64,000 nucleotides of DNA from Solimicrobium silvestre (GTDB lineage: Bacteria; Pseudomonadota; Gammaproteobacteria; Burkholderiales; Burkholderiaceae_D): positions 62,001-126,000 of the forward strand of contig NZ_PUGF01000015.1 of NCBI RefSeq assembly GCF_002976435.1, written 5' to 3'. Positions 56,622 through 64,000 of this stretch are shown here, piece after piece. Below the pieces are notes generated by a model. It searched no databases. It saw nothing but the letters and a program-made list of their open reading frames with translations, and had not been told where the DNA came from. Position 1 is the stretch's first letter, and the number at the start of each line of letters is the position of its first letter. Position numbers and translations under genes: made by a program.

Positions 56622-57299
56622 TTTTTACTCCATGACCAAACGGTCACATCTGAGGCGCAAATAGATGTTGTGTACATTTATTGCGCCGACATTACATTGG
56701 GATGTACGTTGTGGAGGAGTAGTTTAGTTAGTGAGAATTTGCGCTGAATAGCATGAGCAATGCGCTTCAGGCTAGGGGCATGAATGGAGGAGGTATCGAG
56801 TGCACATGTCCCTGGGCTGCCTGAATAGATAGGTAAGATATCTATAATCAAAGGAGATAGAACATAATTCATCGCCAGGCGATGCGCAACTTGACTGAGC
56901 GTGTCACTAAAGTGTTTCTGATTGGGAAATGCTTGATAAGCATCGCCAAACAAACACCACGCAGAGACTAAATTCAAATTACTTTAATAATAGTGATGAA
57001 CTTAGACTTTACGCTGCACTGCACAGCTTGTAAAAATCGATAACACAACAATTCATTAACTAAACAGCATACCCAACGTGAGTAACTGCTGTTCAGTAGA
57101 AATTCTTAATATTTAAACTACAACAACCTAATTCTCGGCAACTGATAAAAATAATCTATGCACTGAGAAGGTACGCACACATCTTTTCAGTCAAATTTGC
57201 AAATAGGCGAGGCTGACTGACGTGCCACTGTGTAGAATGTGTTCTTTTATTCCCACACAAGCAATTTAATTTAAATTGCGAAACAATTATATATTCAAA
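56622..57299. promoter_or_regulatory. Long rne leader with two hairpins, plus the rluC upstream region
   Basis: On the rne side, GGCGCAAATAGATGT (56654-56668) pairs nearly perfectly with ACATTTATTGCGCC (56674-56687). TGACC-AAAC-GGTCA (56633-56646) forms a second hairpin next to the ribosome-binding site. Leader hairpins of rne mediate feedback by RNase E itself in E. coli. The remaining 600 bp toward rluC show no supported gene. A 99-codon frame at 56678-56977 overlaps the leader and is not convincing. Confidence 0.55.
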
Positions 57300-58310
57300 A
57301 TGAAGGACTTAGCGAAATTTAATAGCAAGTCGCATGAAAAGAGTGCTTCCAAACCGGAACCAACTACTCCTGCCACTGTTGCTCAAGTACAAATGTTGAC
57401 AATTTCGGAAGAGGATGTCGGGCAAAGAATTGATAATTTTTTATTGAAAATATGTAAGGGAGTTCCTAAGAGTCACGTTTATCAAATCTTGCGTTCTGGG
57501 CAGGTTAGGGTAAACAAAGGTCGTATCGATCAACTTTATCGCCTTAAGTTGGATGATGTCGTTCGAGTGCCGCCAGTCCGTATGGCTGAGGCCAAGCCAA
57601 ACAATGCGCCAAGAGCTGAATTCAAGATTCTGTTTGAAGATGCGCATTTATTAATTATTGATAAACCAAGTGGTGTCGCGGTGCATGGCGGTTCCGGTAT
57701 TTCCTATGGTGTTATTGAACAATTACGTGCGTCCAGACCGGACGCAAAATTCCTGGAGCTGGTGCATCGCTTAGATCGCGAAACTTCAGGTATTTTGTTA
57801 TTGGCTAAAAAACGTTCCGCATTAACCAATCTGCACGAGCAAATGCGCGAAGGGACAACCGACAAGCGCTATCTGACCTTAATTCAGGGCGATTGGAAAA
57901 ATCAGCGCCAGCACATTAAATTGCCTTTGCATAAGTATACTGCGGCAGATGGTGAGCGACGCGTTCGGGTGCAAGCTGATGGAATGGAAAGCCACACCAT
58001 ATTTACCCTGCTGCGCCATTATGGTGCGTTTACTTTATTGGAAGCAGAACTAAAAACCGGACGCACGCATCAGATTCGGGTGCATTTGTCGGCTAGCGGT
58101 TTTGCTATGGCAGGTGATGATAAATACGGCGACTTTGCGTTAAATCGTCAACTGCTTAAAGCAGAAGGCATGCGAATTGCTTTAAAGAGAATGTTTTTAC
58201 ACGCTCATCAAATTACCTTCACTCATCCTGAAACTGGCGAAAAAATGACGGTGAACTCCCCGTTGCCACAGGATTGCGAACAATTTTTGATGAGTTTGTT
58301 AGTGAAATAG
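57300..58310 (+). CDS. rluC: 23S rRNA pseudouridine synthase RluC
   Basis: A 336-residue enzyme. An N-terminal S4 RNA-binding domain (QRIDNFLLKICKGVPKSHVY to GQVRVNKGRIDQLYRL) precedes the catalytic domain, with the active-site aspartate in LVHRLDRETSGILLLA and GRTHQIRVHLSASGF near the end. The place beside rne, in divergent orientation, is typical for rluC. I chose ATG 57300. A TTG at 57276 would add eight residues. Nine Cs follow the stop directly. Confidence 0.93.
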   Translation: MKDLAKFNSKSHEKSASKPEPTTPATVAQVQMLTISEEDVGQRIDNFLLKICKGVPKSHVYQILRSGQVRVNKGRIDQLYRLKLDDVVRVPPVRMAEAKPNNAPRAEFKILFEDAHLLIIDKPSGVAVHGGSGISYGVIEQLRASRPDAKFLELVHRLDRETSGILLLAKKRSALTNLHEQMREGTTDKRYLTLIQGDWKNQRQHIKLPLHKYTAADGERRVRVQADGMESHTIFTLLRHYGAFTLLEAELKTGRTHQIRVHLSASGFAMAGDDKYGDFALNRQLLKAEGMRIALKRMFLHAHQITFTHPETGEKMTVNSPLPQDCEQFLMSLLVK

Positions 58311-58319
58311 CCCCCCCCC
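58311..58319. repeat. Run of nine cytosines after rluC
   Basis: A C9 tract starts right after the rluC stop and lies 36 bp before the HAD gene. Runs of this length slip in replication and are rare in this window. It is outside coding sequence. Confidence 0.8.
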
Positions 58320-58354
58320 AATATTAGATATAGGTAATAGGAGATTTTCAGGAT

Positions 58355-59014
58355 ATGGTCAAAAGAAAATACGACTTAATTGTATTTGATTGGGATGGGA
58401 CGTTGATGGACAGCACGGCAACCATAGTTAAGTGCATTCAAGCTGCCGCACGCGACTTAAATTTGCCAATACCAAGTGCCGAAAGTGCTTCGTATGTGAT
58501 TGGTTTAAGTTTATTTGATGCCATGCAAGCGGTAATGCCAGATGTGGATGCAAAACATTATCCGCGTATGGTTGAGCGTTACCGCTACCACTACCTAACC
58601 CAAGATGAAGAATTGGTGCTGTTTGATGGGGTTAAGGAAATGCTGACAGAGTTATCACAGAGCGGTTACTTTTTGGCTGTCGCAACCGGTAAAAGCAGAG
58701 TTGGCTTGAATCGTGCCCTAGATGCCAGTAAATTACTGTCGGTATTTGACGCAACTCGCTGCGCTGATGAAACTTTCTCAAAACCGCATCCTGCTATGTT
58801 GCTGGAATTAACCCGTGAATTAGGTCAAGATATAAAACGGACTGTGATGATCGGCGATACCACGCACGATTTGTTGATGGCAGGCAATGCGGGAGCGGAT
58901 GCCGTAGCGGTTAATTATGGCGCTCATCCAACTGAAGTTTTACAAGAATTAAATCCCATGTATATGGCTAATACTGTGCCAATGTTACATGCGTGGTTAC
59001 GTGAAAATGCATAG
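58355..59014 (+). CDS. HAD-family phosphatase (phosphoglycolate phosphatase-like)
   Basis: A 219-residue HAD hydrolase of subfamily IA. Motif I is FDWDGTLMDS with D12 as nucleophile and D14 as acid, motif II is AVATGKSR, motif III is the KPHP lysine, and motif IV is VMIGDTTHDLLMA. The four-helix cap lies between I and II. The substrate is unknown. A GGAG ribosome-binding site precedes the ATG. It is followed by the Rieske gene after 8 bp. Confidence 0.92.
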   Translation: MVKRKYDLIVFDWDGTLMDSTATIVKCIQAAARDLNLPIPSAESASYVIGLSLFDAMQAVMPDVDAKHYPRMVERYRYHYLTQDEELVLFDGVKEMLTELSQSGYFLAVATGKSRVGLNRALDASKLLSVFDATRCADETFSKPHPAMLLELTRELGQDIKRTVMIGDTTHDLLMAGNAGADAVAVNYGAHPTEVLQELNPMYMANTVPMLHAWLRENA

Positions 59015-59022
59015 GGCATAGC

Positions 59023-59388
59023 ATGACAGAAATATGGGTTTGCGCATCAGAAGATGTGCATGAAGGAGGCAAGGGAATTCGCTTTCCCGTCACCGCTGGG
59101 AATGATGACTCTACGGGGTTTGTGGTCCGTTATAGTGGCGTGGTTCATGGTTATTTAAACCGCTGCGCGCATGTTCCGATTGAGCTTGATTGGAGCCCCG
59201 GTGAATTTTTTGAAGGTAGCGGTTTGTACCTGATGTGTTCAACTCATGGCGCTATTTACGAACCTGATACGGGTCATTGTAGTGGCGGCCCTTGCAAAGG
59301 CGGTCGCTTGCGGGTAATTAAAGTCAGTGAAAAAGAGGGTAAAGTATTTTGGCACCCGGATGAATTCGTTAAACCTGTTCGCGCCTAA
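59023..59388 (+). CDS. Rieske-type 2Fe-2S protein
   Basis: A 121-residue single-domain Rieske ferredoxin. Cluster ligands are C48 and H50 (RCAHVPIEL) and C72 and H75 (CSTHGAIYEPDTG). No oxygenase partner is nearby. In Burkholderiales this gene usually sits between a HAD phosphatase and sppA. Here sppA does not follow. Confidence 0.92.
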   Translation: MTEIWVCASEDVHEGGKGIRFPVTAGNDDSTGFVVRYSGVVHGYLNRCAHVPIELDWSPGEFFEGSGLYLMCSTHGAIYEPDTGHCSGGPCKGGRLRVIKVSEKEGKVFWHPDEFVKPVRA

Positions 59389-59830
59389 GAGGATTTCCCA
59401 TAGGCACTACCATAGTTTTTTATGAAAGCTGTGCTGCGCTAGATAGTTTTAATTTTCTTGAGTGTTAAATGGGATGTGCGATATATTGAATACCTAGAAT
59501 GACAACCAGAAGGGGGATATTATTCAATACAGCTCCTTATTTTGTGTAACATAAATCTGTTTCTGGTGATTGTAAGTGTAATTTGTATGTGAAGTAGTTT
59601 GTATTTATTGAAGTAAGTTCGATGTTTTTTAGTTTGTGTTTTGTTGATACGTACCAGTTACAGATGCTCTTTATCTTCAGATGGAATGAAGTACGCCTGT
59701 TGCGGTAAATACAGGATTGAGGTCTCTAAGATTCCTCGTCATGTCGCCAGTATGGGGACAATTGAAGGACAAATGAAGGACAAAAGAACGGTGGTGCAAT
59801 GCCACCGTTTTTTCATTTCTGCTTTGTAAA
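59389..59830. other. 442-bp intergenic region with one inverted repeat and a terminator
   Basis: TATTGAATA (59484-59492) and TATTCAATA (59521-59529) form a 9-bp inverted repeat. The terminator is listed separately. A 62-codon frame at 59641 is not supported. GAAGGACAAA occurs twice in a row near 59764. Confidence 0.45.
59787..59813. terminator. Intrinsic terminator for the convergent Rieske and mnmH units
   Basis: AACGGTGG (59787-59794) pairs with CCACCGTT (59802-59809) around a 7-base loop, followed by more Ts on the plus strand. It lies 18 bp past the mnmH stop and could serve both directions. Confidence 0.75.
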
Positions 59831-60889
59831 TTACTCCGCCAATAAACGCTCAGCAAGCTGTAAAAAATCCAGTTCGGCAATGCCGTTTAAATGGATGGTT
59901 GGCATGCCGCCTAATTGCGGAAAATTTCGCTCGATAGAACGTAAATAGCTTGGGTCGTAATGGACTTCGATTAATTCCTGCACCAAATCATGTAGCAAAT
60001 CTTGTTCCGATAAATTTTGCCAGTGGCGGATTTTTTCTTTGCCGTGCAATGGAGTAAGGTAATGAAGTCGTTTCATCAGTTCATTTGGTTGGCTGATAAA
60101 GTACGCATAATCCTGCATCAATAAAGCCACTCGTAAGTTGATTGGCAGCTGTAAGCTAATACAGGCCGAATTACGCATGCAACTGATTAAATGGTCAGGA
60201 ACGCGCAAATTCCCCACTTTCTTACTTTCCGATTCGATATACACTACTTTAGATGAGTCAAATTTGCGCAAGGTAAGCCAAATTGCGCTCTCAAATGCTT
60301 TTTGAGATGGTTGCGCTGTACTGGGCAAATCACCTAATACAGAACCACGGTGCTCCGCCAATTTTTCCAAATCCAGCACTTGCGCACCTTGAGTATGCAA
60401 GGCCTGCAATAAGCGGCTTTTACCGCTACCGGTTGTTCCGCAAACTACCCGATATTGAAACTGCCCAATTAACTGACTTAATTCAGTATTGATATGCTGG
60501 CGATAGGCTTTATAGCCACCATCCAGTTGCACTACCGGCCAACCAATTTTCGCCAAAATAAGCGCCATCGAGCCACTGCGATTGCCACCGCGCCAGCAAT
60601 AAATTAGCGGCTTCCATTCACGTGGATACTGTAAAAATTGTTCTTCAATATGGAGCGCGATATTTTTTGCCACTAACGCCGCACCCACTTTTTTAGCTTC
60701 AAACGCGTTCACTTGTTTATACATGGTGCCGACTCGAATGCGTTCCAAATCATTTAATACCGGGCAATTAATTGCGCCTGGAATATGATCAAGTGCAAAT
60801 TCCGCCGGGCTGCGTACGTCAATAATCGAATCAAATTGATCAAGTTGATTAACCAGTTCAGAAAATGGCAGTAGCGCGGGATATTTCAT
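59831..60889 (-). CDS. mnmH: tRNA 2-selenouridine synthase
   Basis: A 352-residue enzyme (SelU) that replaces sulfur with selenium at the wobble 2-thiouridine of tRNA. The rhodanese domain has the active cysteine C98 in IYCWRGGNRSGSM. A P-loop (GTTGSGKSRLL, residues 151-161) opens the second domain. FDSIIDVRSPAEFALDHIPG is the N-terminal signature. It needs selenophosphate from SelD, whose gene is not in this window. It also geranylates thiouridine in other bacteria. Confidence 0.95.
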   Translation of the reverse strand: MKYPALLPFSELVNQLDQFDSIIDVRSPAEFALDHIPGAINCPVLNDLERIRVGTMYKQVNAFEAKKVGAALVAKNIALHIEEQFLQYPREWKPLIYCWRGGNRSGSMALILAKIGWPVVQLDGGYKAYRQHINTELSQLIGQFQYRVVCGTTGSGKSRLLQALHTQGAQVLDLEKLAEHRGSVLGDLPSTAQPSQKAFESAIWLTLRKFDSSKVVYIESESKKVGNLRVPDHLISCMRNSACISLQLPINLRVALLMQDYAYFISQPNELMKRLHYLTPLHGKEKIRHWQNLSEQDLLHDLVQELIEVHYDPSYLRSIERNFPQLGGMPTIHLNGIAELDFLQLAERLLAE

Positions 60890-61034
60890 GTGGGCTTTAT
60901 TTTGTTAAAACGTTGAGGTGCAAATAGTAAGTCATCTTGCGGCAGGGTTGAGCAAACGGGGTCGTGAATTAGAAAAAAATAGCAGCAAATTTGCATTGGA
61001 GCATGAACTTTACTAATCTACAAAGGAGCAAGAA

Positions 61035-61048
61035 ACTTAAATTTAAGT
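61035..61048. promoter_or_regulatory. 14-bp perfect palindrome before the GGDEF-EAL gene
   Basis: ACTTAAATTTAAGT equals its own reverse complement. It lies 17 bp before the start codon, between an AAAGGAG and the ATG, and could be an operator or a small leader structure. Confidence 0.4.
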
Positions 61049-61065
61049 ATTAAAAAAATATCACT

Positions 61066-62967
61066 ATGCCGCCAAACACTAAGCCAAGCAAAACTATAAT
61101 TAATGCCGGGTTGGCATTAAGGCCACATCGTTTGATTCAAATTGTATCGATTGTATTGATTGCTATCTCCATTAGTATTTTGCTTAATTTATTGGAGGGG
61201 AACTGGACAACAGTTTGCATATTATTGGGAATTTCAGGTGTGTTGAGCTTGGCAGTGTGGCAGGCGAAAAGCAATCATATTGATCGCGCAGCCAAAATTG
61301 TCGTGGCAACACTGGCGTGTTCGATGTGTTTCTTGAGTTTTAAGTTTGAGGGAATACATGATGCGGCCATTTGTGCTTTGCCAGCCATTATGATTTTCGC
61401 GGCAATGTTCAGCACGCGCCGCTTATTCATCACTACCTTGATATTTATTTTCGTTATCCTGACATTGATGGTTACTGCCAATATCCAAGGTTGGTATATC
61501 AATGAGGTTAAGCCAGTCACTTGGAATTCGCTGATTGACGTATTGGCGATATTATCCGCAACCGCTTGTTTTGTTTGGCTGTTGGCGAGTGACTTGCGCG
61601 TGGCATTGGCTCATCTTGAAACTGAAAATGACCGGATTAGCGATGCTTTTTCTCGTATTGATACACTTGCCCATCATGATGCATTGACCGGTTTGCCCAA
61701 TCGCTTGTTGGCACGTTTGCGGTTTGAGCAAGCGGTTGAATTGGCGCGACGGAGTCAGCAACATATTGCCGTGCTTTTTCTTGACCTGGATAATTTCAAG
61801 ACGGTGAACGATTCACTTGGTCACGCAGCGGGCGATGCGTTGCTTTGCGATGTTGCGCAGCGGCTGAAGATTGCTGCTCGTGCTAGTGATACAGTAAGCC
61901 GTCAAGGTGGCGATGAATTTTTAATTGTCATGGCAGGTCAGGCCGATCATTCGGCGGTAGCTACCGTCTCGGTTAAAATTATTAACTCGCTGCTCGCACC
62001 TTTTCATGTTAACGGAATGGAGTTGTTGGTGACCTGTTCGCTTGGCATTGCTTTGTATCCGGAAGATGGCGAGGATTTCGACACGCTACTGAAGCATTCG
62101 GACATGGCCATGTATAAGGCGAAAGATTCCGGTCGTAATGCGCTTCGTTTTTATGATGTTGAAATGAATACCAGCGTCATTGAACATTTGCATTTGATTT
62201 CAGGCATACGTTCGGCACTGTTAAAGCATGAATTTAAACTTTATTATCAACCGCAATATCACCTTAAAACGGGGCGGATTATCGGCGCTGAGGCATTGAT
62301 ACGCTGGATACATCCTGAGCAAGGACTCATCCCGCCGATTCGATTTATTCCAGTGGCTGAACGCTCAGGGCAGATCCATGAAATAGGTACCTGGGTAATC
62401 AATGAAGCCTGTCGGCAGGCGAAAGAATGGCAGAACGCGGGGCTCTCACAATTGGTGGTTGCCATCAATCTGTCACCGATCCAGTTTCGCAGAGATGATC
62501 TTGAAGGCGACGTAATGCATGCGCTCGCCACAGCACAGCTATCAGCCTCGAGCATAGAACTGGAGTTGACTGAATCGTTGTTGATTGCGGAGTCGAGCCA
62601 GATCAGTTCCTTATTAAGCCGCTTGCGTTTGCTGGGGATTCGTTTATCCATCGACGATTTTGGAACGGGATATTCAAATTTAGGTTATCTCAGTCGCTTT
62701 GAAGTGGAGCGTCTTAAGATAGACCAATCTTTTGTTCGGCGCATGATGGACAACTCCAATGACCAAGGCATCGTGCGCGCGATTATTGAAATGGCGCATA
62801 GTTTAAAGCTGGAAGTCGTCGCTGAAGGCGTTGAAAATAGTGCGACCTTGACACGACTTATCGAACTTGGTTGCGAATATGGCCAAGGTTTTCATTGGTC
62901 GCCAGCTCTGCCTGCAGAACAATTTTTTAAGTTTGTAAAAGACTATCAAATACTTGATGGTGAGTAG
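61066..62967 (+). CDS. GGDEF-EAL protein (c-di-GMP synthesis and breakdown)
   Basis: A 633-residue inner-membrane signalling protein. About five or six membrane helices fill the first 180 residues. The GGDEF motif is intact at 281-285 (RQGGDEFLIVM), with the inhibitory I-site RASD at 272-275. The EAL motif is intact at 409-411 (GAEALIRWIHPEQG), with the catalytic DDFGTGYSNLGYL and the later EGVEN motif. Both activities are possible, and which dominates cannot be told. The ribosome-binding site near the ATG is weak. Confidence 0.93.
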   Translation: MPPNTKPSKTIINAGLALRPHRLIQIVSIVLIAISISILLNLLEGNWTTVCILLGISGVLSLAVWQAKSNHIDRAAKIVVATLACSMCFLSFKFEGIHDAAICALPAIMIFAAMFSTRRLFITTLIFIFVILTLMVTANIQGWYINEVKPVTWNSLIDVLAILSATACFVWLLASDLRVALAHLETENDRISDAFSRIDTLAHHDALTGLPNRLLARLRFEQAVELARRSQQHIAVLFLDLDNFKTVNDSLGHAAGDALLCDVAQRLKIAARASDTVSRQGGDEFLIVMAGQADHSAVATVSVKIINSLLAPFHVNGMELLVTCSLGIALYPEDGEDFDTLLKHSDMAMYKAKDSGRNALRFYDVEMNTSVIEHLHLISGIRSALLKHEFKLYYQPQYHLKTGRIIGAEALIRWIHPEQGLIPPIRFIPVAERSGQIHEIGTWVINEACRQAKEWQNAGLSQLVVAINLSPIQFRRDDLEGDVMHALATAQLSASSIELELTESLLIAESSQISSLLSRLRLLGIRLSIDDFGTGYSNLGYLSRFEVERLKIDQSFVRRMMDNSNDQGIVRAIIEMAHSLKLEVVAEGVENSATLTRLIELGCEYGQGFHWSPALPAEQFFKFVKDYQILDGE

Positions 62968-63079
62968 TTGACCTTGTCTTTTTCTGCCTAAATATCGCGC
63001 ATTTACGAAAAATAATGTGGTTCGAGTCAGACCTCGTTATACTTTGCGCTTTCCAGCTGACTGATGCACTGAACTCACT

Positions 63080-64000
63080 ATGCGCCGCATTCCCTTATTC
63101 TTTATTGCTTTCGTTATCTTATTACTTTCCGCTTGCAAAACTCCCGACCCCATTGCTTCTACAGGTCCGGCAAGCCCAGTGCCGCAGGCAACTAAGGTTG
63201 CTACGATTGAACCTTTACCCTTAGCCTTGCCATTTATTAAGCCGATACCTAAGCATATTAAAATCGGTTTAGCGTTGGGTGGCGGCGCTGCCCGTGGGTT
63301 TGCCCATGTTGGTGTGATTAAGGCGCTTGAGTCGCAGGGGATTGAGGTCGAAGTGGTTGCTGGAACGAGTGCTGGTAGTTTGGTTGGCGCTTTATACGCG
63401 GCAGGCAATGATGGATATGCATTGCAAAAAATTGCATTGAATATGGATGAGTCAACCATTTCGGACTGGATTGTGCCGTTATTTGCAAAAAGTACTGGTG
63501 TGTTGAAAGGTGAGGGCTTGCAAAACTTTGTGAATAAAGAAGTTCATCAGGTTCCGATTGAAAAATTGAAGAAAACCTTTGGTGCTGTTGCGACTGATTT
63601 AAATACGGGACAAGCAATTTTATTTCGACGTGGAAATACCGGCGCTGCGGTGCGCGCTTCCTCTGCTGTGCCAGGTGTATTTCAGCCGGTGAAAGTCGGA
63701 GATCACTTATATGTCGATGGTGGCTTGGTAGCGCCGGTTCCGGTCGCGTTTGCGCGTGGTATGGGCGCTGATTTTGTGATCGCCGTTAATATCTCTGCGC
63801 AACCGGGTACGGAAGCATCGGCTAGTTCATTGAATGTGTTAATGCAGACTTTTTCCATCATGGGGCAAACAATTAATCAACACGAATTAAAGGGTGCTGA
63901 CATTGTGATTCGTCCAGAATTGGACGGAATGAAGGGCAGTGATTTTGCCGGGCGTAACATGGCAATCATGGCTGGTGAGCGTGCTGCGATGTTGGCCATG
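63080..64000 (+). CDS. Patatin-like phospholipase lipoprotein (runs off the right edge)
   Basis: The frame is open from ATG 63080 to the window end (307 codons). The lipobox LLSAC places the lipidated Cys at residue 19. The patatin catalytic pieces are GGGAARGFAHVG (oxyanion hole), GTSAG with S97 as nucleophile, and VDGGLVAPVP with the catalytic Asp. It resembles RssA/NTE-type esterases that act on phospholipids. The end is missing, so C-terminal domains cannot be judged. Confidence 0.92.
   Translation, partial: MRRIPLFFIAFVILLLSACKTPDPIASTGPASPVPQATKVATIEPLPLALPFIKPIPKHIKIGLALGGGAARGFAHVGVIKALESQGIEVEVVAGTSAGSLVGALYAAGNDGYALQKIALNMDESTISDWIVPLFAKSTGVLKGEGLQNFVNKEVHQVPIEKLKKTFGAVATDLNTGQAILFRRGNTGAAVRASSAVPGVFQPVKVGDHLYVDGGLVAPVPVAFARGMGADFVIAVNISAQPGTEASASSLNVLMQTFSIMGQTINQHELKGADIVIRPELDGMKGSDFAGRNMAIMAGERAAMLAM

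Noticed and set aside
56678-56977. 99-codon minus-strand frame upstream of rne
   Set aside because: It overlaps the rne leader hairpin and has no recognisable family or ribosome-binding site.
59641-59829. 62-codon frame before mnmH
   Set aside because: It runs through the terminator and has no family resemblance.

Overview
The window is chromosomal DNA from a betaproteobacterium, most likely order Burkholderiales and family Oxalobacteraceae (Undibacterium/Herminiimonas-like). The placement is an inference from gene order: the acnA / citE-like / mdh / gntR / sdhCDAB / sdhE / gltA / sucAB-lpd / zapE cluster, a structured sucA leader of the kind known only from Burkholderiales, and the yceF-yceD-rpmF-plsX-fabHDG-acpP-fabF-rpoE-rseAB-mucD block. 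Base composition looks balanced by eye and was not computed. Nearly everything is core chromosome. I see no prophage, CRISPR array, intact insertion sequence, rRNA or tRNA.

Layout. 1-17.6 kb: TCA cycle. Aconitase (cut by the left edge), a secreted MliC-like protein, a CitE-like lyase and malate dehydrogenase run leftward. A GntR regulator, succinate dehydrogenase, SdhE, citrate synthase, the 2-oxoglutarate dehydrogenase complex, ZapE and a small lipoprotein run rightward. 17.6-32.3 kb is more accessory: a split chromate transporter, a DUF1631 protein, the ModABC molybdate transporter, a SpoIIAA-like/membrane protein pair, a pseudouridine synthase with a MATE pump, DUF2164, a solute-binding protein with a TonB-dependent receptor, and a YXWGXW-type lipoprotein. 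32.5-45 kb: a lone receiver protein, then YceF, YceD, L32, fatty-acid synthesis, YgfX, and the sigma-E/RseA/RseB/MucD envelope-stress operon. 45-51 kb: RNase HII, an rRNA methyltransferase, a free-methionine sulfoxide reductase, OmpW, and the molybdenum-cofactor genes moeA, mobA and moaA. 51-64 kb: RmuC, a decayed-looking non-coding patch, a GNAT enzyme, RNase E, RluC, a HAD phosphatase, a Rieske protein, tRNA 2-selenouridine synthase, a GGDEF-EAL protein and a patatin lipoprotein cut by the right edge.

How it fits together. The first block makes a full oxidative TCA segment, with a probable GntR operator between mdh and sdhC and hairpins in most of the gaps. ModABC and MoeA/MobA/MoaA together supply molybdenum cofactor. 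A sigma-E promoter lies directly before rpoE, and an FNR-type box sits exactly 41.5 bp before the inferred ompW start site.

I found no convincing new multi-gene system. The best leads are regulatory: the GntR palindrome, the sucA leader, the FNR-ompW promoter, the sigma-E autoregulatory promoter, the rne leader hairpins, an inverted pair of GTAG-type REP elements, and a small inverted-repeat element whose end recurs before plsX.
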